Assembly: GCA_017617035.1 (NCBI GenBank) | Contig: JAFZWV010000017.1 | Location: 1 to 64,000 of the forward strand | Length of the DNA stretch: 64,000 bases | Direction of reading: 5' to 3' | Source of the DNA: Bacteroidales bacterium | GTDB taxonomy: Bacteria > Bacteroidota > Bacteroidia > Bacteroidales > UBA932 | In this document: piece after piece, positions 8,064 to 15,869 of the stretch | Layout: the number at the start of each line of letters is the position of its first letter | Numbering within the stretch: the stretch's first letter is position 1 | Program-made: the position numbers and the translations under genes | The notes under the pieces: model-generated | Database searches by the model: none | Told to the model about the DNA's origin: nothing | What the model saw: the letters and a program-made list of their open reading frames with translations, nothing else

Positions 8064-8081
8064 CAAATATAATTATCTTTG
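8064..8081. promoter_or_regulatory. Overlapping divergent promoters of cobB and the GSCFA gene
   Basis: Plus-strand TATCTTTG (8074-8081) serves the GSCFA gene whose ATG is at 8089; minus-strand TATATTTG (8064-8071 complement) serves cobB, ATG at 8058. Both -7 elements end about 5-8 nt from the start codons, implying leaderless or nearly leaderless mRNAs, and the two polymerases would exclude each other. Confidence 0.65.
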
Positions 8082-8088
8082 CGTAGAT

Positions 8089-8934
8089 ATGGTCAAACTG
8101 ACGACTCCCGTAACAGCGCAGCGCCTGCCTTTCAGCATCAGCCTGAAAGACAAGGTCGTCGTGCTCGGCAGTTGTCTGTCAGACGACCTGGGCGACAAGT
8201 TCCGTAAAGCGGGATTCGGCACCATGGTCAATCCCTTCGGAACGCTCTACAATCCGCTGTCGATTGAAAACGCGATTAACCGCATGGATAGCGGGGATCC
8301 GTATACGGAAAAGGACTGTGTAGAGATGGGCGCCGGGGCCGGACTCGTCTGCTCCTGGGAGCACTATACAAAGTTCGCCAGACCTACAGCTGAAGAGTTC
8401 CTGCAAAACGCCAACGCAAAACTCGCAGAGGCTGCCGCGTTCTGGCAGCACGCCAACGCCGTCATTATCCCCCTGTACACCGCATGGGTCTGGGAGTACC
8501 AGGGTCGCCCGGTCGCGAATTGCCTCAAGCGCCCGCAGACGCAGTTCGACCGCCTTTTGCTGAGCGTGAGCGAAGCGTCAGAATCAATCCGCCGCATGAT
8601 CGCAGGCCATCCGGAAAAGCGGTTCGTCTTCATGGTCTGCCCGATCCGGCAGCCCGGTCAGCCGCGCGAGAACACGCTCGGGAAGGCAACCCTCCAGCTG
8701 GCCATCGAGGCCGCCGGAGCCCCGTACTTCCCCGCTTTCGAGATTGTCCATGACGAGCTGCGCGACTACCGCTTCTATGCCGACGACCTCGTGCACCCGA
8801 GTCAGCAAGCCGTCCGGATCCTGTGGGAACGCCTGGCCGAAGCGGCGTTTGACCCCGCCGAGCTGCCGGCAATCGCAGCTAACGAAAAAGAATCCAGGGC
8901 CACGGCCCATCGCAATATATGTCAGAAGAACTGA
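8089..8934 (+). CDS. GSCFA domain protein (SGNH-hydrolase-like)
   Basis: This 281-residue protein has the family-defining segment VVVLGSCLSDDLGDKF at residues 23-38 (GSC in place of the GDS of SGNH esterases), followed by GTMVNPFGTLYNPLSIENAI. The segment DDLVHPSQQAVRILWE near 245-260 supplies the Asp/His pair expected of an SGNH catalytic triad. GSCFA proteins are thought to be acyl-esterase or acyltransferase-like, with no defined substrate. No signal peptide is seen. The 3' end overlaps the next gene by 16 nt, so the pair is co-translated. Confidence 0.85.
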   Translation: MVKLTTPVTAQRLPFSISLKDKVVVLGSCLSDDLGDKFRKAGFGTMVNPFGTLYNPLSIENAINRMDSGDPYTEKDCVEMGAGAGLVCSWEHYTKFARPTAEEFLQNANAKLAEAAAFWQHANAVIIPLYTAWVWEYQGRPVANCLKRPQTQFDRLLLSVSEASESIRRMIAGHPEKRFVFMVCPIRQPGQPRENTLGKATLQLAIEAAGAPYFPAFEIVHDELRDYRFYADDLVHPSQQAVRILWERLAEAAFDPAELPAIAANEKESRATAHRNICQKN

Positions 8935-11162
8935 ACCTGGTGCGTGACCTTGCCGTCATCCTCGTGTCGGCGGGCGTTTTCGCCATCATCTCCAAGGCTC
9001 TCAAGCAGCCCCTCATCCTTGGCTACATCATAGCCGGGTTCCTTGTCGGGCCCAACATCGACTTCTTCCCCGGCATCTCGAGCCAGGAAGCGGTGAACCA
9101 GTGGTCGGAAATCGGCGTTATCTTCCTGATGTTCGCCCTGGGTCTGGAGTTCAGCTTCAAGAAGCTCCTGAAAGTGGGCAGCTCGGCGCTCGTGACGGCC
9201 GGGACCAAGTTCCTCGGAGTCTTCATACTCGGTTTCATAGTCGGCCAGGCCCTGTCGTGGACGACCATGGAAAGCGTGTTCCTCGCAGGACTTCTGTCCA
9301 TGTCGTCGACCACCGTGGTCCTGAAGTCCTTCGATGAGATGGGCCTGAAAACTAAGCCGTACGCCGGCATGGTGTTCGGCACGCTCGTGGTCGAAGACCT
9401 AATCGCCATCCTTCTCATGGTGCTCCTCTCGACCCTCGCCGTTTCCAACAAGTTCGAGGGCGGGGAGATGCTGTTCAACTTAGGGAAACTGGCGTTCTTC
9501 CTGATATTGTGGTTCCTTGTAGGAATATATGTTATTCCGACGCTATTGAAAAAGGCTAAGCGCTGGATCAACGACGAGATCCTGCTGATTGTTGCCATCG
9601 GCCTGTGCTTCGGCATGGTCACACTCGCGTCAGCAGTAGGTTTTTCGTCCGCGCTGGGCGCCTTTGTCATGGGCTCGATCCTCGCTGAAACGATCGAGAG
9701 CGAGCATATCATGAAGATAGTCAGCCCGATCAAGGACCTGTTCGGAGCCATCTTCTTCGTGTCGGTCGGTATGATGATATCGCCCTCCGTCATTGGGAAG
9801 TACTGGTACATCATCCTGATACTGGTGATCGTGGTCTATCTGACACACATAGTCTTCTCCGCTGCCGGAATCATCCTCACCCGCAAGGGCATGGAGAACG
9901 GCGTCCACACCGGTTTCAGCCTGGCCCAGCTCGGCGAGTTCGGCTTTATCATCGCTTCGGTCGGCGTGTCGCTAGGCGTGATGCGCGATTTCATCTATCC
10001 GATTATCATCGCCGTATCTGTGATCACGACCTTCACGACCCCGTACATGATCAAGCTTGCCGACCCGGCCTACAAGCTGCTGTGCCGAAAGCTTCCCGCC
10101 CGCTGGCTCAAAGCCTTCGAGCCCACGGAAGAAAAGACTACCGTGGCAGAGCAGAGCGAGTGGAAAAAGCTCATCAAGGCCTACATCCTGCGCATCGTGT
10201 TGTACGGCGTCATCCTGTTTGCGATCGCCATCCTTTCGCGCACGCTGCTCGAACCGGCGCTCTCTAAGTTCTTTACGCTCTGGACCGACTCGACCCACAA
10301 CATAGTCACGGTCGTCGTGACCCTCCTGGCCATGGCGCCGTTCCTCTATGGACTCGGGGTCAATACCGGTTCGATCAGCTACTCGGCCGGCAAGCTGCTG
10401 CGCGAGAAGGACAGCAACAAGTGGCCCATCCTGGGCCTGATCCTGCTGCGCGCTTTCCTCGCCGTGGGCGTGATCGCCGCCGTCATCTCCTCGCACTTCG
10501 AGCTTGCCGGCTGGAATATTATCCTGCTTCTGGTGGCCGGAGTCCTATTCTTCGTGATAGCCCGCTATTTCGTCAGGCACACGTCCTACCTCGAGAGCCG
10601 CTTCCTCGCGAACCTCAACGAGAAGGAAGAGGCCGAAGACCGCAAGAAGCCGGTTTCGGCGTCGGTGCGCAAGAAGATGGGGGCATACAATGTCAAGATC
10701 GAGTCCATGGTCGTTTCTCCCGATAGCGCCTTCGCAGGCCAGAAAATGGGAGACATCCACTTCCGCGTGACCACCGGGGCCAACGTCATCAAGATAGTGC
10801 GCGGCACCCGAAGCATCACGATCCCCGGCGGCGAGGTCACGATTTTCCCCGGCGACGAACTCATAGTAGTCGGCACTGATCCGCAGCTCGAGGCCATGCG
10901 CCGCATGCTGGCCGATGCCGAGACGCCCGGAACCGCCAATCCCGACGACGACTTCACCGTGATGCCAATAGTATTAAGGAAGAACTCATATCTTACCGGG
11001 AAGACGCTGCGCGGCTGCAACCTTCGCGAGTACCGCTGCCTGGTAATCAGCGTCCTACATGGTTCCGAGTTCACGACCAACCCCATGCCCGACTACGTCT
11101 TCGAGGAGGGCGATACCGTCTGGCTCGCCGGTGAGAAGAGTTCTTGCGAGTGGCTCCGCTAG
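8919..11162 (+). CDS. CPA2-family monovalent cation:proton antiporter with two TrkA-C domains
   Basis: This 747-residue inner-membrane protein has an N-terminal 12-13-helix Na+/H+ exchanger domain (residues 1-380; GYIIAGFLVGPN, FALGLEFSFKKL, and VEDLIAILLMVLL carrying the ion-binding Asp). Three to four further helices follow at about 425-555. Two cytoplasmic RCK/TrkA-C domains lie near 585-665 (SMVVSPDSAFAGQKMGDI...) and 680-747 (NSYLTGKTLRGCNLREY...). The Rossmann TrkA-N domain of KefB/KefC is missing, so NAD or glutathione gating is unlikely and a small-ligand-sensing TrkA-C is expected. It probably exchanges K+ or Na+ for H+. Confidence 0.88.
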   Translation: MSEELNLVRDLAVILVSAGVFAIISKALKQPLILGYIIAGFLVGPNIDFFPGISSQEAVNQWSEIGVIFLMFALGLEFSFKKLLKVGSSALVTAGTKFLGVFILGFIVGQALSWTTMESVFLAGLLSMSSTTVVLKSFDEMGLKTKPYAGMVFGTLVVEDLIAILLMVLLSTLAVSNKFEGGEMLFNLGKLAFFLILWFLVGIYVIPTLLKKAKRWINDEILLIVAIGLCFGMVTLASAVGFSSALGAFVMGSILAETIESEHIMKIVSPIKDLFGAIFFVSVGMMISPSVIGKYWYIILILVIVVYLTHIVFSAAGIILTRKGMENGVHTGFSLAQLGEFGFIIASVGVSLGVMRDFIYPIIIAVSVITTFTTPYMIKLADPAYKLLCRKLPARWLKAFEPTEEKTTVAEQSEWKKLIKAYILRIVLYGVILFAIAILSRTLLEPALSKFFTLWTDSTHNIVTVVVTLLAMAPFLYGLGVNTGSISYSAGKLLREKDSNKWPILGLILLRAFLAVGVIAAVISSHFELAGWNIILLLVAGVLFFVIARYFVRHTSYLESRFLANLNEKEEAEDRKKPVSASVRKKMGAYNVKIESMVVSPDSAFAGQKMGDIHFRVTTGANVIKIVRGTRSITIPGGEVTIFPGDELIVVGTDPQLEAMRRMLADAETPGTANPDDDFTVMPIVLRKNSYLTGKTLRGCNLREYRCLVISVLHGSEFTTNPMPDYVFEEGDTVWLAGEKSSCEWLR

Positions 11163-11185
11163 TCGCTGATTTTCAGGATTTTTTC

Positions 11186-11193
11186 TATATTTG
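11186..11193 (+). promoter_or_regulatory. -7 element of tRNA-Leu
   Basis: TATATTTG fits TAnnTTTG exactly and ends 10 nt before the mature 5' end of the tRNA. Confidence 0.65.
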
Positions 11194-11203
11194 CAGTCCC
11201 AAT

Positions 11204-11284
11204 GCGGGTGTGTTGAAATTGGTAGACAAGCCAGACTTAGGATCTGGTGCCTACGGCGTATGGGTTCGAGTCCCTTCACCCGCA
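11204..11284 (+). tRNA. tRNA-Leu (anticodon UAG)
   Basis: The acceptor stem GCGGGTG/CACCCGC closes with discriminator A at 11284. The anticodon stem CCAGA/TCTGG holds the loop CTTAGGA with anticodon TAG at 11238-11240. A long variable arm (TGCCTACGGCGTA) marks a class II tRNA, and GGTTCGAGTCC is the T-arm. The CCA end is not encoded. It reads CUA and, by wobble, other CUN leucine codons. Confidence 0.96.
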
Positions 11285-11294
11285 CTATCTTTAC

Positions 11295-11392
11295 GGGGGA
11301 TGACGCATCCCCCAAACCCCCTGCGGCCTTTACTCCTTTCCGTATTTGCCTCTCGGCAAATACCCGGACCGGCCGGTCGGCTGATGCCGACC
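11295..11392. other. Cluster of perfect hairpins downstream of tRNA-Leu
   Basis: Three perfect stems follow one another: GGGGGAT/ATCCCCC (11295-11313), GTATTTGCC/GGCAAATAC (11342-11363, loop TCTC) and GGTCGGC/GCCGACC (11375-11392), with the palindrome ACCGGCCGGT between the last two. There is no coding potential I would trust and no T-run terminator. It could be repeat DNA or a structured RNA read through from the tRNA promoter. Confidence 0.5.
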
Positions 11393-11486
11393 ATTACTTC
11401 TCTTCGATTCAGCGTTCTACATGCGGGTGAATGGACTCGTGTAAAAATCACCAGAAATGGGTATTTCGTGGGTGAGGGGGATGAGA

Positions 11487-11494
11487 TACCTTTG
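11487..11494 (+). promoter_or_regulatory. -7 element of the MptD-like gene
   Basis: TACCTTTG fits TAnnTTTG and lies 26 nt before the ATG at 11521. Confidence 0.6.
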
Positions 11495-11519
11495 CCTAAG
11501 TGATTAAAACTCTCTGTCT

Positions 11520-12086
11520 ATGAAAACATTTTGGAAAATTCTTTTGATGGCGGTTGCGTTTCTTGCGACCTTTGTACTGGGATCTACAACAGGATTGATT
11601 CATCCGGCTTGTTATGCTTACGTAGGTGCACTCCTGCCCCTTATTTTTGCGTTTATTTATCTGTACACATGCGCGAATGTGCGCGGATTTGGAGCAGCAA
11701 CGATTCTAAACGGCACAGCCCTCGTAATAGGTCTGATTGCCGGCGAAGCGGACACAACTTACATCATCGGCATTACCGTCTTAACGGCTCTTGCTGAAAT
11801 CCTCAGAAAAGTCGGTGGATATGAGACCCTGAAGGGTCTGCGCTGGAGTTTCCTGCCGTTCGCCTTCTCATTCTTTGCATACACCGCACACTGGTGGACC
11901 GACACTGAGAGTGCGTTGGCTGCGGCAGTAGAAGAGATGCCCGCAGGGTATGACCAGATGATGATTCCGGTCATCAACAATATCCCCATGCTAGTAATTG
12001 CTCTTGTTGTAACGATCCCTGTAGCAATTCTCGCTATCAGACTTGCGGAGCGCACGCTCAAGAAAGCGGCCGCGACTTTCAAATAG
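11520..12086 (+). CDS. MptD/Trep_Strep-type membrane protein, putative ECF transporter S component
   Basis: This 188-residue integral membrane protein has five to six hydrophobic segments (ILLMAVAFLATFVLG, ALLPLIFAFIYLYTC, TALVIGLIAGE, FLPFAFSFFAYTAHWW, MLVIALVVTIPVAILAI). The order and the motifs AEILRKVGGYE and a basic RLAERTLKKAA end recall the MptD family of putative substrate-binding (S) components of ECF vitamin/metabolite transporters. No ECF A, A' or T genes lie nearby, so it would have to share an energising module encoded elsewhere. The substrate is unknown. Confidence 0.6.
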   Translation: MKTFWKILLMAVAFLATFVLGSTTGLIHPACYAYVGALLPLIFAFIYLYTCANVRGFGAATILNGTALVIGLIAGEADTTYIIGITVLTALAEILRKVGGYETLKGLRWSFLPFAFSFFAYTAHWWTDTESALAAAVEEMPAGYDQMMIPVINNIPMLVIALVVTIPVAILAIRLAERTLKKAAATFK

Positions 12087-12095
12087 CATTTAATC

Positions 12096-12126
12096 TTTGC
12101 GAAACGACTCATAATCTTTAACTTTG
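12096..12126 (+). promoter_or_regulatory. Promoter of the EamA transporter
   Basis: TTTG (12096-12099), 19 nt, TAACTTTG (12119-12126): a textbook Bacteroidota promoter, ending 8 nt before the ATG at 12135. Confidence 0.8.
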
Positions 12127-12134
12127 TAAGTATT

Positions 12135-13028
12135 ATGGGTCGTTTTGCAAAAAGCAACTTCTGGTACCACCTTATGGCGGCCGCTGTCGGCGTCGTCTGG
12201 GGTGTTACGTTTGTCTCGTCGAAGGTGCTTATCAATGCTGGGATGCAGCCTGCGGAGATCATGACCTTAAGATTCATTCTAGCCTACCTGTGTCTGTTGC
12301 CGTTCTCGCTTGCCCAAAAAGACAGATTACTCGCGACCTCTCTAAAAGACGAACTTCTCCTCATCCTTCTGGGCATCAGCGGCGGCAGCCTTTACTTCCT
12401 GTTTGAGAACTCCGCGCTGGTCTACACTCAGGCGTCGAATGTTTCAATATTGATAGCCACCACTCCCCTGTGGACCATGCTGGCATCAACCATTTTCACC
12501 AAAGACCTCAAAGTAAAGCCACAAGCAGCCGTCTTCTCGCTGATCTCCCTCGCAGGTGTAGTGATAGTCGTTCTTAACGGCCAGACCCAACTGCATCTCC
12601 ACCCTCTGGGCGATCTACTCACCCTCGGAGCTGCGTTCACTTGGGTTCTCTACAGTTTGATACTCAAAGTCCTTGATACCAAATATTCGGTATCCTTCAT
12701 TACCCGAAAGGTTTTCTTCTACGGCATCATTACGATGCTGCCCTACTTCCTGATAAAGCCGTGGGGCACCACCTGGGCCATGCTCGGCCAGACACCCGTA
12801 CTGCTCAACCTCGTCTTCCTGGGCATCGTCGCCTCCTTCCTAGGCTATATAGGCTGGAACGCGGCGCAGGCAAAGCTCGGCCCGGTGAAGATGAACCTAT
12901 ATTTGTATATAAACCCCATCGCCACGGCTATTGTCGCCGTCCCAGTGCTGGGAGAACATTTCACATGGATCACCGCCCTCGGAACCATACTGATCCTCGG
13001 GGGTATGTACTTCGCAATGAAAGAATAA
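12135..13028 (+). CDS. EamA/DMT-family transporter
   Basis: This 297-residue inner-membrane protein has ten predicted helices in two EamA halves (about 10-145 and 155-297). Typical motifs are GVTFVSSKVLINAGMQPAEIMTLRFILAYL in the first half and LGIVASFLGYIGWNAAQAKLGPVKMNLYLYINP in the second. DMT transporters export or import small metabolites such as amino acids and nucleosides; specificity cannot be read here. The following esterase gene starts one base after its stop, so they form an operon. Confidence 0.88.
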   Translation: MGRFAKSNFWYHLMAAAVGVVWGVTFVSSKVLINAGMQPAEIMTLRFILAYLCLLPFSLAQKDRLLATSLKDELLLILLGISGGSLYFLFENSALVYTQASNVSILIATTPLWTMLASTIFTKDLKVKPQAAVFSLISLAGVVIVVLNGQTQLHLHPLGDLLTLGAAFTWVLYSLILKVLDTKYSVSFITRKVFFYGIITMLPYFLIKPWGTTWAMLGQTPVLLNLVFLGIVASFLGYIGWNAAQAKLGPVKMNLYLYINPIATAIVAVPVLGEHFTWITALGTILILGGMYFAMKE

Positions 13029-13029
13029 T

Positions 13030-14406
13030 ATGAAAAGAACTTTTCTGCTAATCTGGGCGGTAGCCGCTGCGTTAACCATTACAGTTACAAACTGCACCCC
13101 AGACAACAATGACCCGAAGAAGGAAGAGCGTCCGGAAAACCTCAAGCCCGTCACCATCGATATAGATATCCTCAACGACTGGGTCTTCGAGGCAAGACCC
13201 GTCTTCCCTCTCCATATCAAGAACCCCAACAAGGTAAAGTTCAACGACGTCCTTAAGGTCAAGTACTTTACAGACAAGAACAAAACGCTAATCCCCGCCC
13301 TGTCGGAGGAAATCGATCTCGAAATCCCCGCAAAAGGCCTTGATATGGAAGTCACGACCCAGCAGGATCTCGACCCGGGATTCTACAAAGTAGCCATATA
13401 CATCGGCAGCGTCTGCCGCACATTCACCTTCGGCATCAACCCGACCAAGATAGTCTCAGCCCCTGACAAGCAGTCTGATTTCAATAAGTTCTGGAACGAC
13501 GCAAAGGCCCAGCTCGACGGTATCAACATGGACGCCCAGCTTACCGAAATCACAACGAGAAGTTCAGCGACCAGAAAAATCTACCTCGTAGAGCTCAAGT
13601 CTATCCCAGACGGCCTGGAAGGCGAGCCTGTCACCGTACGCGGTTACTATGCCCAGCCGCAGGACGGCGAAAAACATCCGGTCTTGATGCACTTCTACGG
13701 CTACGACGACCAGAACCCGACTTCCAAAGCCGACTGCCCTTACGGCGGAAACTCCAACTATGCGGAGTTCTACTTCTCTATTCGCGGCCAGATGCTCAAC
13801 AACCGCAAGGCCGAAAAGAGAGAGCCCGACGGCAAAGGCGACTTCGTGAACACTTACGGCGACTGGTTCGCCTTCAACTTCGGCCAGAGAGATGCCTACT
13901 ACTACCGCGGCGCCTTCATCGACTGCGTACAGGCTATCCGATTCATGGCAGCCCAGCCTACCAGCGACATGAACAACCTCTTCGCGGAAGGTTCCAGCCA
14001 GGGCGGCGCGCTCTCATATGCAGCGGCCGCGCTGAGCGACTACCCGTTCACCGCCATCGCCCCTTGCGTGGCATTCCTGGGCGACTTCCCCGACTATTTC
14101 CAGATCGTAGGCTGGCCGGCCAACACGGCCAAGGCAAACCAGGGCAGCATGACCGATGACGAAATGTACGCCTTCTTGTCGTACTTCGACACAAAGAACC
14201 TCGTGACCAGGTTCAGCCCCAATACAGCGGTCATTGCGTGTATAGGCCTCCAGGACGGCACTTGCCCGCCGCACACCAACATCGCCCCGTACAACAACCT
14301 TCCAGGCACCGACAAGGAAATCTACTACTACCCGGAGATGGGGCACCAGATCCCCAGCGACTGGCCGCAGAAATACGGCAACTTCTTCAAAGCCCGCATG
14401 AAATAA
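13030..14406 (+). CDS. Lipoprotein CE7-type acetyl (xylan) esterase
   Basis: The protein has 458 residues: a lipobox-like TVTNC signal, an N-terminal beta-rich domain to about 145, then an AXE1/CE7 alpha/beta hydrolase. The family-specific RGQ motif is at 252-254 and the nucleophile elbow GSSQG is at 321-325 with Ser323. Asp409 (LQDGTCPP) and His439 (MGHQIP) complete the triad. CE7 enzymes deacetylate oligosaccharides or small acetyl esters, and here it may trim O-acetylated glycans feeding the neighbouring GalNAc locus. It sits in the periplasm or on the surface. It is twinned with the EamA gene and faces the GH109 operon tail to tail. Confidence 0.82.
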   Translation: MKRTFLLIWAVAAALTITVTNCTPDNNDPKKEERPENLKPVTIDIDILNDWVFEARPVFPLHIKNPNKVKFNDVLKVKYFTDKNKTLIPALSEEIDLEIPAKGLDMEVTTQQDLDPGFYKVAIYIGSVCRTFTFGINPTKIVSAPDKQSDFNKFWNDAKAQLDGINMDAQLTEITTRSSATRKIYLVELKSIPDGLEGEPVTVRGYYAQPQDGEKHPVLMHFYGYDDQNPTSKADCPYGGNSNYAEFYFSIRGQMLNNRKAEKREPDGKGDFVNTYGDWFAFNFGQRDAYYYRGAFIDCVQAIRFMAAQPTSDMNNLFAEGSSQGGALSYAAAALSDYPFTAIAPCVAFLGDFPDYFQIVGWPANTAKANQGSMTDDEMYAFLSYFDTKNLVTRFSPNTAVIACIGLQDGTCPPHTNIAPYNNLPGTDKEIYYYPEMGHQIPSDWPQKYGNFFKARMK

Positions 14407-14413
14407 TAAAAAC

Positions 14414-14444
14414 AGAGCCACCCGAAAGGATGGCTCTTATTTTC
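14414..14444. terminator. Bidirectional terminator between the esterase and the GH109 gene
   Basis: The stem AGAGCCA (14414-14420)/TGGCTCT (14431-14437), extended by CC/GG pairs, is followed by TATTTT on the plus strand and preceded by an A-rich stretch that acts as T-run on the minus strand. It separates the convergent genes ending at 14406 and 14459. Confidence 0.8.
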
Positions 14445-14458
14445 AATCGAACGCAGAA

Positions 14459-15865
14459 CTACTCCGCCATGGCGAAGCTGATTCCGTCGACCTTGTCCCA
14501 CTCGCCACGGGTGAAGTCGGGCATCACGACGGGCATGGAGCCATGGTTGATGGAGACTTCGGTAAGTTCGACGAGCGAACTCCACTCGGCGGCGTCGTAG
14601 ACATCCTGATCGAGCGGCAGGCCGTGGTGCAGGCAGTAGATCAGACGGTAGTCCATGATGAAGTCCATACCGCCATGGCCACCGACCTTGCGGGCCAGAT
14701 CTTCGATTTCCTCGACGAAGGGATATTTGTAAGCCTGCATGAGGGCGTCACGCTCGGCATCGCTCATGAACTCCTCGGCATCGAGGTTGTCGTAAGCGAC
14801 GTCTTTAAGCTCAGCGCCGCCGAGGGCCAGACCCTCGTTCGGGTATTTGTTGGCATAGCCCTTCGTACCCTGAATCTGATACATGCGGCTATAAGGCTGA
14901 GGGGTCACGACGCGGTGCTCGATGAGGATGGTCTTACCCTTGCGGGTGCGGATGAGGGTCGAAGTGTTGTCGCCGTTGGCGTACTTCTTCACTACACCCT
15001 TGCCGTAGCGCTCGTCGGCTTTGTCCTGGCCTGCGAAGGCGTCGGTGTCCATGGACACGAGGACGTCCATCTTGTCGCCACGGTGGATGTTGAGATCCTG
15101 GCAGACAGGGCCGATGCCATGGGTCGGATAGACGTCGCCATGGTGATCCTTATTGTAGGTCATACGCCAGTCGCCCTGATAGTTATCCCAATAGGGCTCG
15201 AGGTTGTGGCAGTAAGAGCCTTCGACATGGACGATCTCGCCAAAGAGGCCCTGCTGGGCCATATTGAGGCAGGTCAGCTCGAAGAAGTCGTAGCAGCAGT
15301 TCTCAAGCATCATGCAGTGCTTGCGAGTACGCTCGGAGGTGTTCACGAGGTCCCAGCACTCCTTGATGGATGTTGCGGCGGGAACTTCGATGGCTACGTG
15401 CTTGCCATGCTCCATCGCGTAGACGGCGATAGGGGTATGCAGCTGCCATGGAACCGCGAGGTAGACAAGGTCGAGGTCTTCGAGCTCGCAGAGCTGCTTG
15501 TAGCCCTCCGGGCCGCTGAACTCATACTGGGCACGGGGGGCGCCATGGGACTCGAGGGTCTTCTGAGCAGCCTCGACCCTCTCGGGATAGAGGTCGCAAA
15601 GGGCCACGAGCGAGGCGTCCTTAAGGTAAGGGAAACGGTGAACGGCTCCGCCGCCACGGTCGCCAAGGCCTACGAGACCCACGCGGACGTGCTCAATAGG
15701 CTCAGCTGCGAAGCCGAGCATGGACTGCTGGCCGGCAGGGCGGGCGGGAGTGTTGTAAACGATCTGGTTGCCCTTGATTTTGTAGCCATAATCGCCGGCG
15801 CAATTACACGAAACGGCCAGTGCTGCGACTGCAACTGCAGCCAGTATTCCTAAAATCCTTTTCAT
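14459..15865 (-). CDS. GH109 alpha-N-acetylgalactosaminidase lipoprotein (Gfo/Idh/MocA fold)
   Basis: The protein has 468 residues with lipobox AALAVSC (Cys20). The NAD-binding GLVGLGDRGGG lies at 63-73, followed by an EVPAATS segment near 155-162 and YPTHGIGPVCQDLNIHRGDK near 245-265, the region that carries the GH109 active-site Tyr/His. GH109 enzymes remove terminal alpha-GalNAc by an NAD+-dependent oxidation-elimination mechanism and are typical of gut Bacteroidota acting on mucin O-glycans or blood-group A antigen. It is the last gene of the leftward operon that starts with the PfkB kinase, 4 bases after the phosphatase gene. Confidence 0.88.
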   Translation of the reverse strand: MKRILGILAAVAVAALAVSCNCAGDYGYKIKGNQIVYNTPARPAGQQSMLGFAAEPIEHVRVGLVGLGDRGGGAVHRFPYLKDASLVALCDLYPERVEAAQKTLESHGAPRAQYEFSGPEGYKQLCELEDLDLVYLAVPWQLHTPIAVYAMEHGKHVAIEVPAATSIKECWDLVNTSERTRKHCMMLENCCYDFFELTCLNMAQQGLFGEIVHVEGSYCHNLEPYWDNYQGDWRMTYNKDHHGDVYPTHGIGPVCQDLNIHRGDKMDVLVSMDTDAFAGQDKADERYGKGVVKKYANGDNTSTLIRTRKGKTILIEHRVVTPQPYSRMYQIQGTKGYANKYPNEGLALGGAELKDVAYDNLDAEEFMSDAERDALMQAYKYPFVEEIEDLARKVGGHGGMDFIMDYRLIYCLHHGLPLDQDVYDAAEWSSLVELTEVSINHGSMPVVMPDFTRGEWDKVDGISFAMAE

Positions 15866-15869
15866 AATA

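Noticed and set aside
11144-11503. 119-codon plus-strand frame crossing tRNA-Leu
   Set aside because: It reads straight through the tRNA and hairpin cluster; the translated part over the tRNA (VLKLVDKPDLGSGAYGVWVRVPSPA) is the well-known artefact of translating tRNA-Leu.
14543-15853. 436-codon plus-strand frame opposite GH109
   Set aside because: Shadow of the GH109 gene; no signal, no motif, and the start lies inside the other gene's 3' end.
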